64,000 bases of DNA. Source: Pontederia crassipes (lineage: Eukaryota; Streptophyta; Magnoliopsida; Commelinales; Pontederiaceae). The stretch covers positions 39,069,853 to 39,133,852 of the forward strand of contig CM060198.1 of NCBI GenBank assembly GCA_030549335.1. The letters run 5' to 3'. Of this stretch, positions 1-14,360 are shown piece after piece. Every line of letters begins with the position of its first letter. The first letter of the stretch is position 1. The notes under the pieces are model-generated. The model saw only the letters and a list, made by a program, of their open reading frames with translations. It was not told the origin of the DNA and ran no database searches. The position numbers and the translations under genes were made by a program.

Positions 1-1408
1 GGTGATAGATCCTTAGAACTTTAACTCTATTTCCAACCGAAGTTGAACCGTTACAATCAATGATAAAGATCTTGGGGATTAGAGTCTTAGAGTAAGGTTC
101 AAACCACTAAGTTACAGATACTTATTACAACCTTTGGGTATCCCAAGAGGTGATAGATCCTTAGAACTTTAACTCTATTTCCAACCGAAGTGAACCTTAA
201 CTCTATTTCCAACCGAAGTCAATCCGTTACAATCAATGATAAAGCTCTTGGGGATTAGAGTCTTAGAGTAAGGTTCAAACCACTAAGTTATAGATACTTA
301 TTACTACCTTTGGGTATCCAAAGAGGTGATAGATCCTTAGAACTTTAACTCTATTTCCAACCGAAGTCAAACCGTTACAATCAATGATAAAGCTCTTGGG
401 GATTAGAGTCTTAGAGTAAGGTTCAAACCACTAAGTTATAGAAACTTATTACAACCTTTGGGTATCCTAAGAGGTGATAGATCCTTAGAACTTTAACTCT
501 ATTTCAAACCGAAGTTGAACCGTTCAATCAATGATAAAGCTTTTGGGGATTAGACTCTTAGAGTAAGGTTGAAACCACTAAGTTATAGACACTTATTACA
601 ACCTTTGGATATCCCAAGAGGTGATAGATCCTTAGAACCTTAACTCTATTTCCAACCGAAGTCAAACCGTTACAATCAATGATAAAGCTCTTGGGGATTA
701 GAGTCTTAGAGTAAGGTTCAAACCACTAAGTTATACATACTTATTACAACCTTTGGGTATCCCAAGAGGTGATAGATCCTTAGAACTTTAACTCTATTTC
801 CAACCGAAGTTGAACCGTTAAAATCAATGACAAAGCTCTTGGGAATTAGAGTCTTAGAGTAAGGTTCAAACCACTAAGTTATAGATACTTATTACAACCT
901 TTGGGTATCCCAAGAGGTGATAGATCCTTAGAACTTTAACTCTATTTCCAACTGAAGTTGAACTGTTACAATCAATGATAAAGCTCTTGGGGATTAGAGT
1001 CTTAGAGTAAGGTTCAAACCACTAAGTTATAGAAACTTATTACAACCTTTGGGTATCCTAAGAGGTGATAGATCCTTAGAACTTTAACTCTATTTCCAAC
1101 CGAAGTTGAACCGTTCCAATCAATGATAAAGCTCTTGGGGATTAGACTCTTAGAGTAAGGTTGAAACCACTAAGTTATAGATACTTATTATAACCTTTGG
1201 GTATCCCAAGAGGTGATAGATCCTTAGAACTTTAACTCTATTTCCAACCGAAGTTGAACCGTTACAATCAATGATAAAGCTCTTGGGGATTAGAGACTTA
1301 GAGTATGGTTCAAACCACCAAGTTATAGAAACTTATTACAACCTTTGGGTATCCTAAGAGGTGATAGATCCTTAGAACTTTAACTCTATTTCCAACCGAA
1401 GTTGAACC
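1..1408 (+). repeat. Duplicated satellite block, copy A (paired with 34173-35580)
   Basis: About 1.4 kb that matches 34173-35580 at a constant offset of 34,172 bp. Shared rare markers are the AAAGATCTTGG variant, GTTACAGATA, the internal 28-bp duplication at 169-219, the one-base-short monomer near 525, the CAACTGAAG variant at about 949 and GAGACTTAGAGTATGG at about 1293. By eye I noted only one substitution (a T to A in the GAAGTTGAACC motif near 809 versus 34981). The match fails at about 1409/35581. The left boundary is unknown because it coincides with the window start. Confidence 0.85.
169..219 (+). repeat. 28-bp internal duplication inside a monomer
   Basis: A 23-bp stretch (169-191) is repeated at 197-219 with a 5-bp GAACC spacer, making this monomer 176 bp instead of 148. 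The same irregular monomer recurs at 34341-34391, which marks the two as copies of one event. The likely origin is slippage or unequal exchange within a monomer. Confidence 0.9.
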
Positions 1409-2431
1409 GTTCCAATCAATGATAAAGCTCTTGGGGATTAGACTCTTAGAGTAAGGTTGAAACCACTAAGTTATAGATACTTATTACAACCTTTGGGTAT
1501 CCCAAGAGGTGATAGATCCTTAGAACTTTAACTCTATTTCCAACCGAAGTTGAACCGTTACAATCAATGATAAAGCTCTTGGGGATTAGAGTCTTAGAGT
1601 AAGGTTCAAACCACTAAGTTATAGATACTTATTACAACGTTTGGGTATCCCAAGAGGTGATAGATCCTTAGAACCTTAACTCTATTTCCAACCGAAGTTG
1701 AACCGTTACAATCAATGATAAAGCTCTTGGGGATTAGAGTCTTAGAGTAAGGTTCAAACCACTAAGTTATAGATACTTATTACAACCTTTGGGTATCCCA
1801 TGAGGTGATAGATCCTTAGAACTTTAACTTTATTTCCAACCGAAGTTGAACCGTTACAATCAATGATAAAGCTCTTGGGGATTAGAGTCTTAGAGTAAGG
1901 TTCAAACCACTAAGTTATAGAAACTTATTACAACCTTTGGGTATCCTAAGAGGTGATAGATCCTTAGAACTTTAACTCTATTTCCAACCGAAGTTGAACC
2001 GTTACAACCAATGATAAAGCTCTTGGGGATTAGACTCTTAGAGTAAGGTTGAAACCACTAAGTTATTGATACTTATTACAATCTTTGGGTATCCCAAGAG
2101 GTGATAGATCCTTAGAACTTTAACTCTATTTCCAACCGAAGTCAAACCGTTACAATCAATGATAAAGCTCTTGGGGATTAGAGTCTTAGAGTAAGGTTCA
2201 AACCACTAAGTTATAGATACTTATTACGACCTTTGGGTATCCTAAGAGGTGATAGATCCTTAGAACCTTAACTCTATTTCCAACCGAAGTCAAACCGTTA
2301 CAATCAATGATAAAGCTCTTGGGGATTAGAGTCTTAGAGTAAGGTTTAAACCACTAAGTTATAGATACTTATTACTACCTTTGGGTATCCCAAAAGGTGA
2401 TAGATCCTTAGAACTTTAACTCTATTTCCGA

Positions 2432-5400
2432 CCGAAGTTGAACCGTTACAATCAATGATAAAGCTCTTGGGGATTAGAGTCTTAGAGTAAGGTTCAAACC
2501 ACTAAGTTATAGATACTTATTACTACCTTTGGGTATCCCAAGAAGTGATAGATCCTTAGAACTTTAACTCTATTTCCAACCGAAGTTGAACCGTTATAAT
2601 CAATGATAAAGCTCTTGGGGATTAGAGTCTTGGAGTATGGTTCAAACCATTAAGTTATAGAAACTTATTACAAACTTTGGGTATCCAAAGAGGTGATAGA
2701 TCCTTAGAACTTTAACTCTATTTCCAACCGAAGTCAAACCGTTACAATCAATGATAAAGCTCTTGGGGATTAGAGTCTTATAGTACGGTTCAAACCACTA
2801 AGTTATAGAAACTTATTACAACCTTTGGGTATCCTAAAAGGTGATAGATCCTTAGAACTTTAACTCTATTTCCAACCGAAGTTGAACCGTTACAATCAAT
2901 GATAAAGCTCTTGGGGATTAGAGTCTTAGAGTAAGGTTCAAACCACTAAGTTATAGATACTTATTACTACCTTTGGGTATCCCAAGAGGTGATAGATCCT
3001 TAGAACTTTAACTCTATTTCCAACCGAAGTTGAACCGTTACAATCAATGATAAAGCTCTTGGGGATTAGACTCTTAGAGTAAGGTTGAAACCACTAAGTT
3101 ATAGATACTTATTACAACCTTTGGGTATCCCAAGAGGTGATAGATCCTTAGAACTTTAACTCTATTTCCAACCGAAGTTGAACCGTTACAATCAATGATA
3201 AAGCTCTTGGGGATTAGAGTCTCAGAGTAAGGTTCAAACCACTAAGTTATACATACTTATTACAACCTTTGGGTATCCTAAGAGGTGATAGATCCTTAGA
3301 ACTTTAACTCTATTTCCAACCGAAGTTGAACCGTTACAATCAATGATAAAGCTCTTGGGGATTAGAGTCTTAGAGTAAGGTTCAAACCACTAAGTTATAG
3401 ATACTTATTACTACCTTTGGGTATCCCAAGAGGTGATAGATCCATAGAACATTAACTTTATTTCCAACCGAAGTTGAACCGTTACAATCAATGATAAAGC
3501 TCTTGGGGATTAGAGTCTTAGAGTAAGGTTCAAACCACTAAGTTATAGAAACTTATTACAACCTTTGGGTATCCTAAGAGGTGATAGATCCTTAGAACTT
3601 TAACTCTATTTCCAACCGAAGTTGAACCGTTACAACCAATGATAAAGCTCTTGGGGATTAGACTCTTAGAGTAAGGTTGAAACCACTAAGTTATATATAC
3701 TTATTACAACCTTTGGGTATCCCAAGAGGTGATAGATCCTTAGAACTTTAACTCTATTTCCAACCGAAGTCAAACCATTACAATCAATGATAAAGCTCTT
3801 GGGGATTAGAGTCTTAGAGTAAGGTTCAAACCACTAAGTTATAGATACTTATTACGACCTTTGGGTATCCCAAGAGGTGATAGATCCTTAGAACCTTAAC
3901 TCTATTTCCAACCGAAGTCAAACCGTTACAATCAATGATAAAGCTCTTGGGGATTAGAGTCTTAGAGTAAGGTTCAAACCACTAAGTTATAGATACTTAT
4001 TACTACCTTTGGGTATCCCAAGAGGTGATAGATCCTTAGAACTTTAACTCTATTTCCAACCGAAGTTGAACCGTTACAATCAATGATAAAGCTCTTGGGG
4101 ATTAGAGTCTTGGAGGATGGTTCAAACCATTAAGTTATAGATACTTATTACAAACTTTGGGTATCCAAAGAGGTGATAGATCCTTAGAACTTTAACTCTA
4201 TTTCCAACCGAAGTCAAACCGTTACAATCAATGATAAAGCTCTTGGGGATTAGAGTCTTAGAGTGCGGTTCAAACCACTAAGTTATAGAAACTTATTACA
4301 ACCTTTGGGTATCCTAAAAGGTGATAGATCCTTAGAACTTTAACTCTATTTCCAACCGAAATTGAACCGTTACAATAAATGATAAAGCTCTTGGGGATTA
4401 GAGTCTTAGAGTAAGGTTCAAACCACTAAGTTATAGATACTTATTACTACCTTTGGGTATCCCAAGAGGTGATAGATCCTTAGAACTTTAACTCTATTTC
4501 CAACCGAAGTTGAACCGTTATAATCAACGATAAAGCTCTTGGGGATTAGACTCTTAGAGTAAGGTTGAAACCACTAAGTTATAGATACTTATTACAACCT
4601 TTGGGTATCCCAAGAGGTGATAGATCCTTAGAACTTTAACTCTATTTCCAACCGAAGTTGAACCGTTACAATCAATGATAAAGCTCTTGGGATTAGAGTC
4701 TTAGAGTAAGGTTCAAACCACTAAGTTATACATATTTATTACAACATTTGGGTATCCTAAGAGGTGATAGATCCTTAGAACTTTAACTCTATTTCCAACC
4801 GAAGTTGAACCGTTACAATCAATGATAAAGCTCTTGGGGATTAGAGTCTTAGAGTAAGGTTCAAACCACTAAGTTATAGATACTTATTACTACCTTTGGG
4901 TATCCCAAGAAGTGATAGATCCTTAGAACTTTAACTCTATTTCCAACCGAAGTTGAACCGTTATAATCAATGATAAAGCTCTTGGGGATTAGAGTCTTGG
5001 AGTATGGTTCAAACCATTAAGTTATAGAAACTTATTACAAACTTTGGGTATCCAAAGAGGTGATAGATCCTTAGAACTTTAACTCTATTTCCAACCGAAG
5101 TCAAACCGTTACAATCAATGATAAAGCTCTTGGGGATTAGAGTCTTATAGTACGGTTCAAACCACTAAGTTATAGAAACTTATTACAACCTTTGGGTATC
5201 CTAAAAGGTGATAGATCCTTAGAACTTTAACTCTATTTCCAACCGAAGTTGAACCGTTACAATCAATGATAAAGCTCTTGGGGATTAGAGTCTTAGAGTA
5301 AGGTTCAAACCACTAAGTTATAGATACTTATTACTACCTTTGGGTATCCCAAGAGGTGATAGATCCTTAGAACTTTAACTCTATTTCCAACCGAAGTTGA

Positions 5401-7165
5401 ACCGTTACAATCAATGATAAAGCTCTTGGGGATTAGACTCTTAGAGTAAGGTTGAAACCACTAAGTTATAGATACTTATTACAACCTTTGGGTATCCCAA
5501 GAGGTGATAGATCCTTAGAACTTTAACTCTATTTCCAACCGAAGTTGAACCGTTACAATCAATGATAAAGCTCTTGGGGATTAGAGTCTCAGAGTAAGGT
5601 TCAAACCACTAAGTTATACATACTTATTACAACCTTTGGGTATCCTAAGAGGTGATAGATCCTTAGAACTTTAACTCTATTTCCAACCGAAGTTGAACCG
5701 TTACAATCAATGATAAAGCTCTTGGGGATTAGAGTCTTAGAGTAAGGTTCAAACCACTAAGTTATAGATACTTATTACTACCTTTGGGTATCCCAAGAGG
5801 TGATAGATCCATAGAACTTTAACTTTATTTCCAACCGAAGTTGAACCGTTACAATCAATGATAAAGCTCTTGGGGATTAGAGTCTTAGAGTAAGGTTCAA
5901 ACCACTAAGTTATAGAAACTTATTACAACCTTTGGGTATCCTAAGAGGTGATAGATCCTTAGAACTTTAACTCTATTTCCAACCGAAGTTGAACCGTTAC
6001 AACCAATGATAAAGCTCTTGGGGATTTGACTCCTAGAGTAAGGTTGAAACCACTAAGTTATATATACTTATTACAACCTTTGGGTATCCCAAGAGGTGAT
6101 AGATCCTTAGAACTTTAACTCTATTTCCAACCGAAGTCAAACCATTACAATCAATGATAAAGCTCTTGGGGATTAGAGTCTTAGAGTAAGGTTCAAACCA
6201 CTAAGTTATAGATACTTATTACGACCTTTGGGTATCCCAAGAGGTGATAGATCCTTAGAACCTTAACTCTATTTCCAACCGAAGTCAAACCGTTACAATC
6301 AATGATAAAGCTCTTGGGGATTAGAGTCTTAGAGTAAGGTTCAAACCACTAAGTTATAGATACTTATTACTACCTTTGGGTATCCCAAGAGGTGATAGAT
6401 CCTTAGAACTTTAACTCTATTTCCAACCGAAGTTGAACCGTTACAATCAATGATAAAGCTCTTGGGGATTAGAGTCTTGGAGGATGGTTCAAACCATTAA
6501 GTTATAGATACTTATTACAAACTTTGGGTATCCAAAGAGGTGATAGATCCTTAGAACTTTAACTCTATTTCCAACCGAAGTCAAACCGTTACAATCAATG
6601 ATAAAGCTCTTGGGGATTAGAGTCTTAGAGTGCGGTTCAAACCACTAAGTTATAGAAACTTATTACAACCTTTGGGTATCCTAAAAGGTGATAGATCCTT
6701 AGAACTTTAACTCTATTTCCAACCAAAATTGAACCGTTACAATCAATGATAAAGCTCTTGGGGATTAGAGTTTTAGAGTAAGGTTCAAACCACTAAGTTA
6801 TAGATACTTATTACTACCTTTGGGTATCCCAAGAGGTGATAGATCCTTAGAACTTTAACTCTATTTCCAACCGAAGTTGAACCGTTATAATCAACGATAA
6901 AGCTCTTGGGGATTAGACTCTTAGAGTAAGGTTGAAACCACTAAGTTATAGATACTTATTACAACCTTTGGGTATCCCAAGAGGTGATAGATCCTTAGAA
7001 CTTTAACTCTATTTCCAACCGAAGTTGAACCGTTACAATCAATGATAATGCTCTTGGGATTAGAGTCTTAGAGTAAGGTTCAAACCACTAAGTTATACAT
7101 ATTTATTACAACATTTGGGTATCCTAAGAGGTGATAGATCCTTAGAACTTTAACTCTATTTCCAA
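2432..7165 (+). repeat. 16-monomer higher-order repeat, two copies of 2367 bp
   Basis: Rare variants recur at a constant spacing of 2367 bp (16 x 148 minus 1). TGGAGTATGG at 2631 pairs with 4998, and TGGAGGATGG at 4111 pairs with 6478. The copies also share the ACATATTTATT variant and AACATTTGGG near 4730 and 7100. Copy 1 is about 2432-4798 and copy 2 about 4799-7165. A 147-bp monomer (CTTGGGATTAG, one G short) accounts for the missing base. Just after copy 2 (about 7270-7320) the sequence returns to variants seen just before copy 1 (CCCAAAAGG, TTCCGACC), so the pair sits inside a larger duplicated neighbourhood. Confidence 0.85.
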
Positions 7166-7609
7166 CCGAAGTTGAACCGTTACAATCAATGATAAAGCTC
7201 TTGGGGATTAGAGTCTTAGAGTAAGGTTCAAACCACTAAGTTATAGATACTTATTACTACCTTTGGGTATCCCAAAAGGTGATAGATCCTTAGAACTTTA
7301 ACTCTATTTCCGACCGAAGTTGAACCGTTACAATCAATGATAAAGCTCTTGGGGATTAGGGTCTTAGAGTAAGGTTCAAACCACTAAGTTATAGATACTT
7401 ATTACTACCTTTGGGTATCCCAAGAGGTGATAGATCCTTAGAACTTTAACTCTATTTCCAACCGAAGTTGAACCGTTACAATCAATGATAAAGCTCTTGG
7501 GGATTAGAGTCTTAGAGTAAGGTTCAAACCACTAGGTTATAGATACTTATTACGACCTTTGGGTATCCCAAGATGTGATAGATCCTTAGAACTTTAATTC
7601 TATTTCCAA

Positions 7610-10510
7610 CCGAAGTCAAACCGTTACAATCAATGATAAAGCTCATGGGGATTAGAGTCTTAGAGTAAGGTTCAAACCACTAAGTGATAGATACTTATTA
7701 CGACCTTTGGTTATCCCAAGAGGTGATAGATCCTTAGAACATTAACTCTATTTCCAACCGAAGTTGAACCGTTACAATCAATGATAAAGCTCTTGGGGAT
7801 TAGAGTCTTAGAGTAAGGTTCAAACCACTAAGTTATAGATACTTATTACTACCTTTGGGTATCCCAAGAGGTGATAGATCCTTAGAACTTTAACTCTATT
7901 TCCAACCGAAGTTGAACCGTTACAATCAATGATAAAGCCCTTGGGGATTAGACTCTTAGAGTAAGGTTCAAACCACTAAATTATAGATACTTATTACAAC
8001 CTTTGGGCATCCCAAGAGGTGATAGATTCTTGGAACTTTAACTCTATTTCCAACCGAAGTTGAACCATTACAATCAATGATAAAGCTCTTGGGGATTAGA
8101 GTCTTAGAGTAAGGTTGAAACCACTAAGTTATAGATACTTATTACAACCTTTGGGTATCCCAAGAGGTGATAGATCCTTAGAACTTTAACTCTATTTCCA
8201 ACCGAAGTTGAACCGTTACAATCAATGATAAAGCTCTTGGGATTAGAGTCTTAGAGTAAGGTTCAAACCACTAAGTTATACATATTTATTACAACATTTG
8301 GGTATCCTAAGAGGTGATAGATCCTTAGAACTTTAACTCTATTTCCAACCGAAGTTGAACCGTTACAATCAATGATAAAGCTCTTGGGGATTAGAGTCTT
8401 AGAGTAAGGTTCAAACCACTAAGTTATAGATACTTATTACTACCTTTGGGTATCCCAAGAGGTGATAGATACTTAGAACTTTAACTCTATTTCCAACCGA
8501 AGTTGAACCGTTACAATCAATGATAAAGCTCTTGGGGATTAGAGTCTTAGAGTATGGTTCAAACCACTAAGCTATACATACTTATTACAACCTTTGGGTA
8601 TCCTAAGAGGTGATAGATCCTTAGAACTTTAACTCTATTTCCAACCGAAGTTGAACCGTTACAATCAATGATAAAGCTCTTGGGGATTAGAGTCTTAGAG
8701 TAAGGTTCAAACCACTAAGTTATAATTACTTATTACTACCTTTGGGTATCCCAAGAAGTGATAGATCCTTGGAACTTTAACTCTATTTCCAACCGAAGTT
8801 GAACCGTTACAATCAATGATAAAGCTCTTGGGGATTAGAGTCTTGGAGTATGGTTCAAACCACTAAGTTATAGATACTTATTACAACCTTTGGGTATCCA
8901 AAGAGGTGATACATCCTTAGAACTTTAACTCTATTTCCAACCGAAGTCAAACCGTTACAATCAATGATAAAGCTCATGGGGATTAGAGTCTTAGAGTAAG
9001 GTTCAAACCACTAAGTGATAGATACTTATTACGACCTTTGGTTATCCCAAGAGGTGATAGATCCTTAGAACTTTAACTCTATTTCCAACCGAAGTTGAAC
9101 CGTTACAATCAATGATAAAGCTCTTGGGGATTAGAGTCTTAGAGTAAGGTTCAAACCACTAAGTTATAGATACTTATTACAACCTTTGGGTATCCCAAGA
9201 GGTGATAGATCCTTAGAACTTTAACTCTATTTCCAACCGAAGTTGAACCGTTACAATCAATGATAAAGCCCTTGGGGATTAGACTCTTAGAGTAAGGTTC
9301 AAACCACTAAATTATAGAAACTTATTACAACCTTTGGGCATCCCAAGAGGTGATAGATTCTTGGAACTTTAACTCTATTTCCAACCGAAGTTGAACCATT
9401 ACAATCAATGATAAAGCTCTTGGGGATTAGAGTCTTAGAGTAAGGTTGAAACCACTAAGTTATAGATACTTATTACAACCTTTGGGTATCCCAAGAGGTG
9501 ATAGATCCTTAGAACTTTAACTCTATTTCCATCCGAAGTTGAACCGTTACAATCAATGATAAAGCTCTTGGGATTAGAGTCTTAGAGTAAGGTTCAAACC
9601 ACTAAGTTATACATATTTATTACAACATTTGGGTATCCTAAGAGGTGATAGATCCTTAGAACTTTAACTCTATTTCCAACCGAAGTTGAACCGTTACAAT
9701 TAATGATAAAGCTCTTGGGGATTAGAGTCTTAGAGTAAGGTTCAAACCACTAAGTTATAGATACTTATTACTACCTTTGGGTATCCCAAGAGGTGATAGA
9801 TACTTAGAACTTTAACTCTATTTCCAACCGAAGTTGAACCGTTACAATCAATGATAAAGCTCTTGGGGATTAGAGTCTTAGAGTATGGTTCAAACCACTA
9901 AGCTATACATACTTATTACAACCTTTGGGTATCCTAAGAGGTGATAGATCCTTAGAACTTTAACTCTATTTCCAACCGAAGTTGAACCGTTACAATCAAT
10001 GATAAAGCTCTTGGGGATTAGAGTCTTAGAGTAAGGTTCAAACCACTAAGTTATAATTACTTATTACTACCTTTGGGTATCCCAAGAAGTGATAGATCCT
10101 TGGAACTTTAACTCTATTTCCAACCGAAGTTGAACCGTTACAATCAATGATAAAGCTCTTGGGGATTAGAGTCTTGGAGTATGGTTCAAACCACTAAGTT
10201 ATAGATACTTATTACAACCTTTGGGTATCCAAAGAGGTGATACATCCTTAGAACTTTAACTCTATTTCCAACCGAAGTCAAACCGTTACAATCAATGATA
10301 AAGCTCATGGGGATTAGAGTCTTAGAGTAAGGTTCAAACCACTAAGTGATAGATACTTATTACGACCTTTGGTTATCCCAAGAGGTGATAGATCCTTAGA
10401 ACAATAACTCTACTTCCAACCGAAGTTGAACCGTTACAATCAATGATAAAGCTCTTGGGGATTAGAGTCTTAGAGTAAGGTTCAAACCACTAAGTTATAG
10501 ATACTTATTA
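7610..10510 (+). repeat. 9-monomer higher-order repeat, about 2.2 copies of 1331 bp
   Basis: The rare GCTCATGGGG variant followed by AAGTGATAGAT and TTTGGTTATCCC occurs at 7641, 8972 and 10303, a spacing of 1331 bp both times (9 x 148 minus 1). Copies are about 7610-8940, 8941-10271 and a partial third from 10272 to about 10500. Each full copy has the 147-bp CTTGGGATTAG monomer, a TTGGGCATCCC monomer and an AAGCTATACATAC monomer. Differences between full copies are few by eye. Confidence 0.88.
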
Positions 10511-12602
10511 CTACCTTTGGGTATCCCAAGAGATGATAGATCCTTAGAACTTTAACTTTATTTCCAACCGAAGTTGAACCGTTACAATCAATGATAAAGC
10601 TCTTGGGGATTAGAGTCTTAGAGCATGGTTGAAACCACAAAGTTATAGATACTTATTACAACCTTTGGGTATCCCAAGAGGTGATAGATCCTTAGAACTT
10701 TAACTCTATTTCCAACCGAAGTCAAACCATTACAATCAACGATATAGCTCTTGGGGATTAGAGTCTTAGAGTAAGGTTCAAACCACTAAGTTATAGATAC
10801 TTATTACGACCTTTGGGTATCTCAAGAGGTGATAGATCCTTAGAACCTTAACTCTATTTCCAACCGAAGTTGAACCGTTACAATCAATGATAAAGCTCAT
10901 GGGGATTAGAGTCTTAGATTATGGTTCAAACCACTAAGTTATACATACTTATTACAACCTTTGGGTATCCTAAGAGGTGATAGATCCTTAGAACTTTAAC
11001 TCTATTTCCAACCGAAGTTGAACCGTTACAATCAATGATAAAGCTCTTGGGGATTAGAGTCTTAGAGTAAGGTTCAAACCACTAAGTTATAGATACTTAT
11101 TACTAACCTTTGGGTATCCTAAGAGGTGATAGATCCTTAGAACTTTAACTCTATTTCCAACCGAAGTCGAACCGTTACAATCAATGATAAAGCTCATGGG
11201 GTTTAGACTCAGAGTAAGGTTCAAACCACAAAGTTATAGATACTTATTACAACCTTTGGGTATCCCAAGAGGTGATAGATACTTAGAACTTTAACTCTAT
11301 TTCCAACCGAAGTTGAACCGTTACAATCAATGATAAAGCTCTTGGGTGTTAGAGTCTTAGAGTAGGGTTGAAACCACTAAGTTATAGATACTTATTACGA
11401 CCTTTGGGTATCGTAAGAGGTGGTAGATCCTTAGAACTTTAACTCTATTTCAAACCGAAGATGAACCGTTACAATCAATGATAAAGCTCTTGGGGATTAG
11501 AGTCTTAGAGTATGGTTCAAACCACTAAGCTATACATACTTATTACAACCTTTGGGTATCCTAAGAGTTGATAGATCCTTAGAACTTTAACTCTATTTCC
11601 AACCGAAGTTGAACCGTTACAATCAATGATAAAGCTCTTGGGGATTAGAGTCTTAGAGTAAGGTTCAAACCACTAAGTTATAATTACTTATTACTACCTT
11701 TGGGTATCCCAAGAAGTGATAGATCCTTGGAACTTTAACTCTATTTCCAACCGAAGTTGAACCGTTACAATCAATGATAAAGCTCTTGGGGATTAGAGTC
11801 TTGGAGTATGGTTCAAACCACTAAGTTATAGATACTTATTACAACCTTTGGGTATCCAAAGAGGTGATAGATCCTTAGAACTTTAACTCTATTTCCAACC
11901 GAAGTCAAACCGTTACAATCAATGATAAAGCTCTTGGGAGTTAGAGACTTAGAGTAAGGTTCAAACCACTAAGTTATAGATACTTATTACGACCTTTGGG
12001 TATCCCAAGAGGTGATAGATCCTTAGAACCTTAACTCTATTTTCAATCGAAATTGAACAGTTACAATCAATGATAAAGCTCTTGGGAGTTAGAGACTTAG
12101 AGTAAGGTTCAAACCACTAAGTTATAGATACTTATTACGACCTTTGGGTATCCCAAAAGGTGATAGATCCTTAGAACCTTAACTCTATTTCCAACCGAAG
12201 TTGAACCGTTACAATCAATGATAAAGCTCTTGGGGATTAGAGTCTTAGAGTATGGTTCAAACCACTAAGTTATAGATACTTATTACTACCTTTGGGTATC
12301 CCAAGAGGTGATAGATCCTTAGAACTTTAACCCTATTTCCAACCGAAGTTGAACCGTTACAATCAATGATAAAGCTCTTGGGGATTAGCGTCTTAGAGTA
12401 AGGTTCAAACAACTGAGTTATAGATACTTATTACAACCTTTGGATATCCTAAGAGGTGATAGATCCTTAGAACTTTAACTCTATTTCCAACCGAAATTGA
12501 ACCGTTACAATCAATGATAAAGCTCTTGGGGAATAGAGTCTTAGTGTAAGGTTCAAATCTCTAAGTTATAGATACTTATTACAACCATTGGTTATCCCAA
12601 GA

Positions 12603-12666
12603 GGTGATAGATCCTTAGAACTTTAACTCTATTTCCAACCGAAGTCAAACCGTTACAATCAATGCA
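12603..12666 (+). repeat. Truncated 64-bp monomer
   Basis: This monomer starts normally but stops after about 64 bp at CAATGCA, where the next monomer begins. About 84 bp (monomer positions 65-148) are missing. The identical stub recurs at 14297-14360 in the second copy of the 1694-bp block, so the deletion happened before that block was duplicated. Confidence 0.92.
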
Positions 12667-14296
12667 GGTGATAGATACTTAGAACTTTAACTCTATTTCC
12701 AACCGAAATTGAACCGTTACAATCAGTGATAAAGCTCTTGGGGATTAGACTCTTAGAGTAAGGTTGAAACCACTAAGTTATAGATACTTATTACAACCTT
12801 TGGGTATACAAAGAGGTGATAGATCCTTAGAACTTTAACTCTATTTCCAACCGAAGTCAAACCGTTACAATCAATGATAAGGCTCTTGGTGATTAGAGTC
12901 TTAGAGTAAGGTTCAAACCACTAAGTGATAGATACTTATTATCACCTTTGGGTATCCCAAGAAGTGATAGATCCTTAGAACCTTAACTCTATTTCCAACC
13001 GAAGTTGAACCGTTACAATCAATGATAAAGCTCTTGGGGATTAGAGTTTTAGAGTAAGGTTCAAACCACTAAGTTATAGATACTTATTACCACCTTTGGG
13101 TATCCCAAGAGGTGATAGATCCTTAGAACTTTAACTCTATTTCTAACCGAAGTCGAACCGTTACAATAAATGATAAAGCTCTTGGGGATTAGAGTCTTAG
13201 AGTAAGGTTCAAACAACTAAGTTATAGATACTTATTACGACCTTTGGGTATCCTAAGAGGTGGTAGATCCTTAGAACTTTAACTCTATTTCTAACCGAAG
13301 TTGAACCATTACAATGAATGATAAAGCTCTTGGGGATTAGAGTCTTAGAGTAAGGTTCAAACCACTAAGTTATAGAAACTTATTACAACCTTTGGGTATC
13401 CTAAGAGGTGATAGATCCTTAGAACTTTAACGCTATTTCCAATCGAAGTTGAACCGTTACAATCAATGATAAAGCTCTTGGGGATTAGACTCTTAGAGTA
13501 AGGTTCAAACCACTAAGTTATAGATACTTATTACACAACCTTTGGGTATCCCAAGAGGTGATAGATCCTTAGAACTTCAACTCTATTTCCAACCGAAATT
13601 GAACGGTTACAATCATTGATAAAGCTCTTGGGGATTAGAGTCTTAGAGCAAGGTTCAAACCACTAAGTTATAGATACTTATTACGACCTTTGGGTATCCT
13701 AAGAGGTGGTAGATCCTTAGAACTTTAACTCTATTTCCAACCGAAGTTGAACCGTTACAATCAATGATAAAGCTCTTGGGGAATAGAGTCATAGAGTAAG
13801 GTTCAAACCACTAAGTTATAGATACTTATTACGACCTTTGGGTATCCCAAAAGGTGATAGATCCTTAGAACCTTAACTCTATTTCCAACCGAAGTTGAAC
13901 CGTTACAATCAATGATAAAGCTCTTGGGGATTAGAGTCTTAGAGTATGGTTCAAACCACTAAGTTATAGATACTTATTACTACCTTTGGGTATCCCAAGA
14001 GGTGATAGATCCTTAGAACTTTAACCCTATTTCCAACCGAAGTTGAACCGTTACAATCAATGATAAAGCTCTTGGGGATTAGCGTCTTAGAGTAAGGTTC
14101 AAACAACTGAGTTATAGATACTTATTACAACCTTTGGATATCCTAAGAGGTGATAGATCCTTAGAACTTTAACTCTATTTCCAACCGAAATTGAACCGTT
14201 ACAATCAATGATAAAGCTCTTGGGGAATAGAGTCTTAGTGTAAGGTTCAAATCTCTAAGTTATAGATACTTATTACAACCATTGGTTATCCCAAGA

Positions 14297-14360
14297 GGTG
14301 ATAGATCCTTAGAACTTTAACTCTATTTCCAACCGAAGTCAAACCGTTACAATCAATGCA
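14297..14360 (+). repeat. Truncated 64-bp monomer, second copy
   Basis: Same 64-bp stub as at 12603-12666, ending in CAATGCA directly before a new monomer start at 14361. It lies 1694 bp from the first copy and was amplified with the surrounding block. Confidence 0.92.
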
